From assembly GCA_018398765.1 (NCBI GenBank), contig JAHBMJ010002253.1:1-18333 (forward strand): DNA of 18,333 nt, in the 5' to 3' direction. This document shows positions 9,777 through 18,333 of this stretch, piece after piece. Below the pieces are notes generated by a model. That model ran no database searches and had not been told where the DNA came from. It worked only from the letters and a program-made list of their open reading frames with translations. Numbering within the stretch: position 1 is the first letter of the stretch; each line of letters starts with the position of its first letter. The position numbers and the translations under genes are program-made. Origin of the DNA: Chromera velia (taxonomy: Eukaryota > Sar > Chromeraceae).

Positions 9777-10119
9777 TGTAACATAGTGAGGCGAGCCACA
9801 GGACCGGCCAATCCCGGGATGAGCCAAACTAACGCGCACCGCCGCTGCACGGGACGCCCGCAGCTCAGAGACCAACACACGCACGCAGGCTCATGGAGGC
9901 GCCGCCATGCCAGTCTGTATTAGAAGAAAATTAAATAAAATAGAAATAAAATGGAATTAATTCAGTCAGTTGCGTATAGCCTGGATTGAGTAAACAACAG
10001 TTGCTTGCAAAGCTTCTAGAAGCAGTCTGGAAGTGAACTTTGAACTGACAGACTTTCTGTAGTAGAGATCTAACCTAACTAAGTGCGTTCACTTAGGAGA
10101 AGAGGAGTTACCTCCTTAC
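9777..10119 (+). repeat. 5' long terminal repeat
   Basis: 343 bp starting TGTAAC and ending in AGTTACCTCCTTAC. It is the same length as the 3' copy (15296-15638), from which I count nine substitutions and no gaps (about 97% identity). The end is uncertain by one base because the following G is shared with the target duplication. It would normally carry the element's promoter and polyadenylation signal; the AT-rich segment near 9925-9960 is visible but no clear TATA box was assigned. Confidence 0.9.
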
Positions 10120-10120
10120 G

Positions 10121-10133
10121 TGGTAGCACAGAG
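10121..10133 (+). promoter_or_regulatory. Primer-binding site, initiator-Met tRNA-like
   Basis: TGGTAGCACAGAG begins one base after the 5' LTR. TGG pairs with the CCA end of a tRNA, and TGGTAGCA matches the 3' end of eukaryotic initiator Met tRNA (CUACCA), with the following bases fitting if one base is skipped. The position is as expected for minus-strand priming; the tRNA identity is a likely inference. Confidence 0.6.
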
Positions 10134-10236
10134 CCTGGTTGATCTCTCTAGGACCTCTGTTACTCGGTCTGATCCTGTAACAGTCATCTTCTTTCTTGAC
10201 AAGTGAATTCTTTTCTTCTCCCAAGACTCTCTCTCG

Positions 10237-11164
10237 ATGGAGCAGGTTCTGCAGCAATTGCTGGAGGGGCAGCAATTCATGCAGCAGCAGATGATCCAGG
10301 TGCAGCAGACGCAACAACTTCAGCAACAACAGATGAACGCTTTGGGAGCACAGCAGCAACAAACAGCCACCGACGGAGGCCCAATCCATCAACAGCAGCA
10401 GCAGACACCAAAACAGCAACAGCAGCAGCGGATGAATCAACAGCCGACTTCTCCGCCTCCCCAGCGGTCGAACTTTAAGACGAAAGAGCCACCGGTGTTT
10501 TATGGGGACCGGAAGTTGCTCGAAGGTTGGGTTGCGGATATGAGGGAATACATACAGCTCTCAGACATTCGGGTGTCAAAGCAGTTGGAGTTGGTGCGTC
10601 AATACTTCTCCCGATTCCTTAAGCAATGGTATGACAAGACGCAGAGGTCCGCCTCTCCTTTTGTCAACGTAGAAGATCTCTTCACCCATCTGTCTGAGCG
10701 TTTCCCCGATCCCAACAAACAGACAGACTTGAGAGGGGAAGTCCAGAACGTCCGTTGTCAGGGCAATGAGGGGGTTCACAAGTACTCTCTCCGATTGAAC
10801 GATATTGCAGAAGGAATCGTTGATGTGAGTGAGTGAGGTGAGGAAGGAAGTGAGGAGAAGGAAGCCTGACAGTCTCGATGTTGCGATGAAGGATGCAGAG
10901 GAGGCCAAGCAGCTGTTAAGTGGGGGAAGAAAGAAAGACTACAGAGGCCAGGGCAGAGACGGGCGCAGTGATTCGCATCCGCCTTTGCGACCTCAGTCCC
11001 AATCGAACGATGGGCCCGTCCCGATGGATCTCAACCGAATCTCCCGAATTTACTCCCTTTCCCAAGATGAGATCAAGAGGCACATTCAGGAGAATAGGTG
11101 CTTTAATTGTCACGCAGTGGGACACTCTGCACGCCAGTGCAGGAATCGCAAGCAGCAACAATAA
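10237..11164 (+). pseudogene. gag: Gag of the Ty3/gypsy element, frameshifted
   Basis: ATG at 10237 opens a Gln-rich N-terminus (roughly the first 70 residues, with many poly-Gln runs), then a retrotransposon capsid region (PPVFYGDRKLLEGWVADM, LSERFPDPNKQTDLRGEVQN). The frame ends at 10836, and the next part continues in the +1 frame from about 10829 within a run of GTGA repeats. It carries the charged tail and a zinc knuckle CFNCHAVGHSARQC (Cys-x2-Cys-x4-His-x4-Cys), which binds element RNA. This frame ends at TAA (11162-11164), after which pol follows in the same frame. The shift is most simply a replication slip in the GTGA run; programmed frameshifting is possible but unsupported. Confidence 0.85.
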
Positions 11165-15193
<4,029 letters not shown>

Positions 15194-15281
15194 ATAGACA
15201 GGAATTGTACGGTCAATTTTGGTTGGCAGTTAACCGCAGAAAAGCTGAGAAGAAGGACAGAGCGCGTGGGACACACGCTCC

Positions 15282-15293
15282 AAGGGGGAGGGG
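15282..15293 (+). promoter_or_regulatory. Polypurine tract of the LTR element
   Basis: AAGGGGGAGGGG lies two bases before the start of the 3' LTR (15296). This is the expected place for the RNase H-resistant primer of plus-strand synthesis. Confidence 0.75.
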
Positions 15294-15295
15294 CA

Positions 15296-15638
15296 CGTAA
15301 CATAGTGAGACGAACCACGGGACCGGCCAATCCCGGGGTGAGCCGAACTAACGCGCACCGCCGCTGCACGGGACGCCCGCAGCTCAGAGACCAACACACG
15401 CACGCAGGCTCATGGAGGCGCCGCCATGCCAGTCTGTATTAGAAGAGAATTAAATAAAATAGAAATAAAATGGAATTAATTCAGTCAGTTGCGTATAGCC
15501 TGGATTGAGTAAACAACAGTTGCTTGCAAAGCTTCTAGAAGCAGTCTGGAAGTGAACTTTGAACTGACAGACTTTCTGTAGTAGAGATCTAACCTAACTA
15601 AGTGCGTTCACTTAGAAGAAGAGGAGTTACGTCCTTAC
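15296..15638 (+). repeat. 3' long terminal repeat
   Basis: 343 bp matching 9777-10119 with nine substitutions, eight of them transitions. It starts CGTAAC where the 5' copy has TGTAAC, so the canonical TG terminus is altered here. The GATGCT copy of the target duplication follows at 15639-15644, and then MITE M2 resumes. Confidence 0.9.
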
Positions 15639-15761
15639 GATGCTGTCTTGACCATCTACGCTACAGGCATAGACACTCTCTTGAAAAATAATGCCACAGA
15701 TAGAGATCATCTTGATCATATTTTTTTAAGTGGTACTTAGGTTTAGGGAGGTTCATCTTTT

Positions 15762-16017
15762 CATCTATCTAGGATCAGCTGTCATGCAAGTTACTACTAT
15801 TGTTCTGGTTTTTACCTATATTTTTATTTTTTCTAAGGTAAGTTTAGGTAAGTTGAACCAAATTGATCAGCAATTGATCAAATTTATCATTGAAACATAT
15901 TGAAACACCTTAAAAAAAATTTTTTGGTGCCTGTGGTGCTCAAAAAAAATGTTTTTATGGTATATAGGGCTATATCCCAAATGGGGGGGGGCACCGCCGC
16001 GGAGGGTCCTGGAAGGA
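15762..16017. other. AT-rich spacer, no gene seen
   Basis: Flank to the right of MITE M2: AT-rich with A/T runs (for example near 15912-15922 and 15942-15955) and a run of nine G at 15983-15991. Open frames here are short and overlap on both strands. I see no feature. Confidence 0.4.
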
Positions 16018-16380
16018 ACCGCGGCACAGCCGCGGTGCTAAAAATACCCGCTCTAGAAAACCTGATGTTTTCACTGTGTTTTGACAAGTCTGTGAATGGT
16101 TTGTCGCGGGGCTCCATACATAGAGAAGCTTGGAAAGTTGCTCCGTGGCGCGGTGTGGACACGAGGAAACTTTCTTCCGCGGCGCGCCGCGGAGCGCCCT
16201 TCGAAGATCGGGCGCCCCGCGGCCGAGTGGGGCCGCTCCGCGGCCCCGCGGCGTTTACCCACAAACGCCGCGGGCTTTACAGGCATTGCGGCCGCGCCAC
16301 CCGCATGCGCGCGCGGCGGGCGCACGCAGGCGCCCTGCGGCGCGCCCCGCGTGCGGCGCCGCAATGTGCGGCCGCATAGC
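16018..16380. repeat. GC-rich palindrome island
   Basis: Contains ACCGCGGC-aca-GCCGCGGT (16018-16036), an 18-bp perfect palindrome TCCGCGGCGCGCCGCGGA (16176-16193), and CCCGCGGCGTTT-accca/c-AAACGCCGCGGG (16245-16274, perfect 12-bp stem, 6-nt loop), followed by dense GCGC/GGCC sequence to about 16380. At least four long open frames on both strands overlap here with Ala/Arg/Gly/Pro-rich products, the usual artefact of high GC with few stop codons. I treat the island as structured non-coding DNA. Confidence 0.6.
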
Positions 16381-16727
16381 GAATCATGGCGACGCCACGC
16401 AGAAAAATCCAGTTCAAAGCATCTCACAGCATTTCAGAGCCCCATGCAGACTGTCACATACTGTCACAGCCTGTCAGAGATAGGCTGAGTCTTCTGGTAC
16501 TGTTTGAATCCAGGATACATCTACTTCTGGCATTGTCCACCATCAGTGACTCCCTTTCCAAGCATACCAGAAGACGTGTAGCAGCGACGATTTGACACGA
16601 GAAGCCGAGAATATCTGTTTCTTGCGGCACAGAGACGGTGCGCTGGCATCATTCCTCTCACAGTGTGGTACCGACGGTTTTCTTCACCATTCTATTCCAG
16701 AATTTCAACTCTTCTCTCCTGACAAAG
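16381..16727. other. Leader region upstream of the LRR gene
   Basis: Mixed-composition sequence between the GC island and the ATG at 16728. CTGTCACA/CTGTCAGA-type words recur at about 16449-16480. It probably contains the promoter and 5' untranslated region of the LRR gene, but I cannot identify core elements. Confidence 0.35.
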
Positions 16728-18284
16728 ATGTCGCAAGCATTCTGCACATCCCAGAACTCTCCTCCAGGTTTGTTGTGACGGTTTTTTCTTTCTCTGTAAG
16801 TGGAGACTTGTACCTCACTTCTCTGATCACCTCTCTGGTTCCCGACTTTGGAAATTTTCTTCTCATCTCCCTGACTGTTTTGCAGCCGAGGAGGACCTGT
16901 GCAGGGACAGATCTGACTCCCTGGAGAGGATAGACATTGTGATCTGTTCGCTTATTAAGCACGCTCGCCCGACTGCACAGGTGGGCTGCTTAGAGTGTCT
17001 GTCTACATGCTTGGGATTTTTGTTTCGGCACAGTTGAAGCCAAGTCCCCAGTCTTTCGTTTTCACTTCTTTGTTTGTTCCTGATAATAAGCTGCCCCATG
17101 GACTTCAACTGCAGGAAATATCGGAGCTTGTCTCGGACAAAGAGGGCTTCGGCTTGGCGTTGGTTCTTCTCGGGTTTGTCCGCACGGTCAGCCGGAAATC
17201 AAAACCCCTGCTGTCCCTTTTCAAACCCCAATCTTTGTGACAAAAACTTTCGAAAAGCGGTGTGAGAGGACGTGAGGTGATTGTCCTCTCTTGTGTGCGT
17301 GGCTTTTGTGTGTGTGCAGGGACGCTTACTTATGCCCCTGGCAAGTCTTGACCTTTCGGGTAAGCGGCGGAAGAGGTGAACCGATTCCTTTCTCGACGAC
17401 TTCTCGACCTTCCTTTTCATGGTATTTGTGTTCAAGCTTGGTTTTACATTTTTTAGCTTTTCCGGATTTTTGTCCTCGTCTCCATCCTGCCTGAAAAACT
17501 TCCTCCAAATATTGTCCGTCAGTGACTTTTTCTTTCTGTTCCTGCAAGGCAGCCTTTTGTAGGTCCCACGCCTCTTCGGATCGCCGCCTTTTGCACATGC
17601 CTGTATGCAGGCTTCTCGCTGAGTGCTCGAAAGCTGAAGCTCCTTTTATCCTCCCTTCCCTCCGGGCCTGGAGTTGTGGAGACGCTCAGATGCGGTCAGT
17701 TGACAGGTAGGCGGCGGCAGTGCCAGGGATACCTCCGTAGATGAAGACCTTCGCGTGAGAGGGCAGGGCCAGCAGTATCAGGGGAGGAGTAGGGGAGGCT
17801 TTGCCTTCCTCTCTGTCACAGCGAAGAAACAAAAACCTCCCCATTCATTACGTTTTTCTGACTCGAACTGTTCCTCCATTACTCTCCCTCCCTGCAGGTC
17901 CTCATGTCTGGGAGGGCGCTTGCCTGCCTATGCTCCTCGACTTCCTCCTGCGACTCAAGGCGGGAGGGATGGGAGGGGTACCGTCGATCTGCTTGAAGAC
18001 CCTCAACCTTCCCAGTCAGTCGTGTGCTTCCCTTGGATGGGCCGTGCATGAGACTCACTTGTTCTTGCGTGAGAAAGGGCGACGCAATGCTAGATTATGT
18101 GATGTCACCCCCGCCTTCATGTTCCAATGACGAGCCCATGCGAAACTCTGCAGTCACCACACAATCCCTTTCTGCGTCTCTTTCTGCCTCTGTCCTTGTC
18201 TCTCTGCAGAGTGCGATCTCGATGAGCTAATGAATCCGTTGTTTTCCTTACTCCCTGGATCTCTCGAACACCTCGATCTGAGTG
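16728..18284 (+). CDS. Leucine-rich-repeat protein, first seven exons, 3' partial
   Basis: Exons 16728-16767, 16886-16980, 17115-17186, 17320-17359, 17611-17694, 17898-18014 and 18210-18284 have GT/AG borders and compatible phases, giving 174 codons that continue beyond the window. ATG at 16728 gives a short N-terminus (MSQAFCTSQNSPP), then an acidic segment (EEDLCRDRSDSLERIDIVIC). Further on come LRR-type units: LMPLASLDLSG (about residues 73-83), LSSLPSGPGVVETLRCG, GGMGGVPSICLKTLNLPK, and LLPGSLEHLDLSG at the end. LxxLxL spacing fits the beta-strand segments of LRRs, which serve protein-protein binding; the specific partner is unknown. Introns are 118-251 bp and exons 40-117 bp. Most junctions in the repeat part are phase 1, which would let repeat-encoding exons duplicate in frame. 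The last donor (18285) is the least certain. No signal peptide is evident. Confidence 0.7.
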
Positions 18285-18333
18285 GTCGGTCAACTGGAGT
18301 CTTTCGTATTTGTGTGCTTGTGCGTGTGTGTTT

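Noticed and set aside
16071-16488. Several overlapping open frames of 97-159 codons on both strands
   Set aside because: They coincide with the GC-rich palindrome island, have low-complexity Ala/Arg/Gly/Pro composition and no recognisable domain.
16592-16933. Single-exon open frame of 113 codons overlapping the LRR gene start
   Set aside because: It starts at TTG and reads through the intron. The spliced model in other frames gives consistent phases and LRR sequence.

Overview
The window looks like nuclear DNA of a eukaryotic alga with a complex (secondary) plastid. The evidence is spliceosomal GT-AG introns, a host enzyme whose N-terminus reads as signal peptide plus transit peptide, a multi-exon leucine-rich-repeat gene, and a dense load of eukaryotic retroelements. 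A chromerid such as Chromera is my best guess (inference); a stramenopile alga is possible. There is no operon structure, rRNA, tRNA or CRISPR array that I can see. Three Ns lie at 4908-4910.

Layout. 1-1587: mostly unassigned, with a faint minus-strand coding remnant (102-308) and a structured inverted repeat (1411-1482) just upstream of the first gene. 1588-3457: a three-exon gene for a plastid-targeted short-chain dehydrogenase of the NYC1/NOL (chlorophyll b reductase) type, 342 aa when spliced. 3458-4348: non-coding. 4357-4592: a complete 236-bp MITE (M1) with an 8-bp target duplication. 4600-5320: GC-rich hairpins and unassigned DNA. 5321-15761: a nest of mobile elements. 15762-16727: AT-rich spacer, then a very GC-rich palindrome island. 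16728 to the right edge: first seven exons of a leucine-rich-repeat gene, which continues beyond the window.

The nest can be unpicked from its target duplications. A second MITE copy (M2, same family as M1, opposite orientation) lies between two copies of CATCTTTT. It carries three later insertions: (i) a 5'-truncated APE-type LINE (5427-8864), flanked by an 89-bp direct duplication; (ii) a 744-bp TIR element (8981-9724) with 19-bp perfect TIRs and a perfect 8-bp duplication; (iii) a Ty3/gypsy chromovirus (9777-15638) with 343-bp LTRs and a 5-6 bp duplication. Removing them leaves a continuous MITE that aligns end to end with M1.

Both retroelements are dead. The LINE keeps one reading frame for about 3.2 kb with no frameshift but nine internal stops, seven of them TAG. 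The chromovirus has nine in-frame stops (TAG or TAA only) and several frameshifts. Several stops fall where Gln or Trp is expected, pointing to C-to-T and G-to-A changes rather than a changed genetic code. All translations, splice junctions and alignments here were made by eye.
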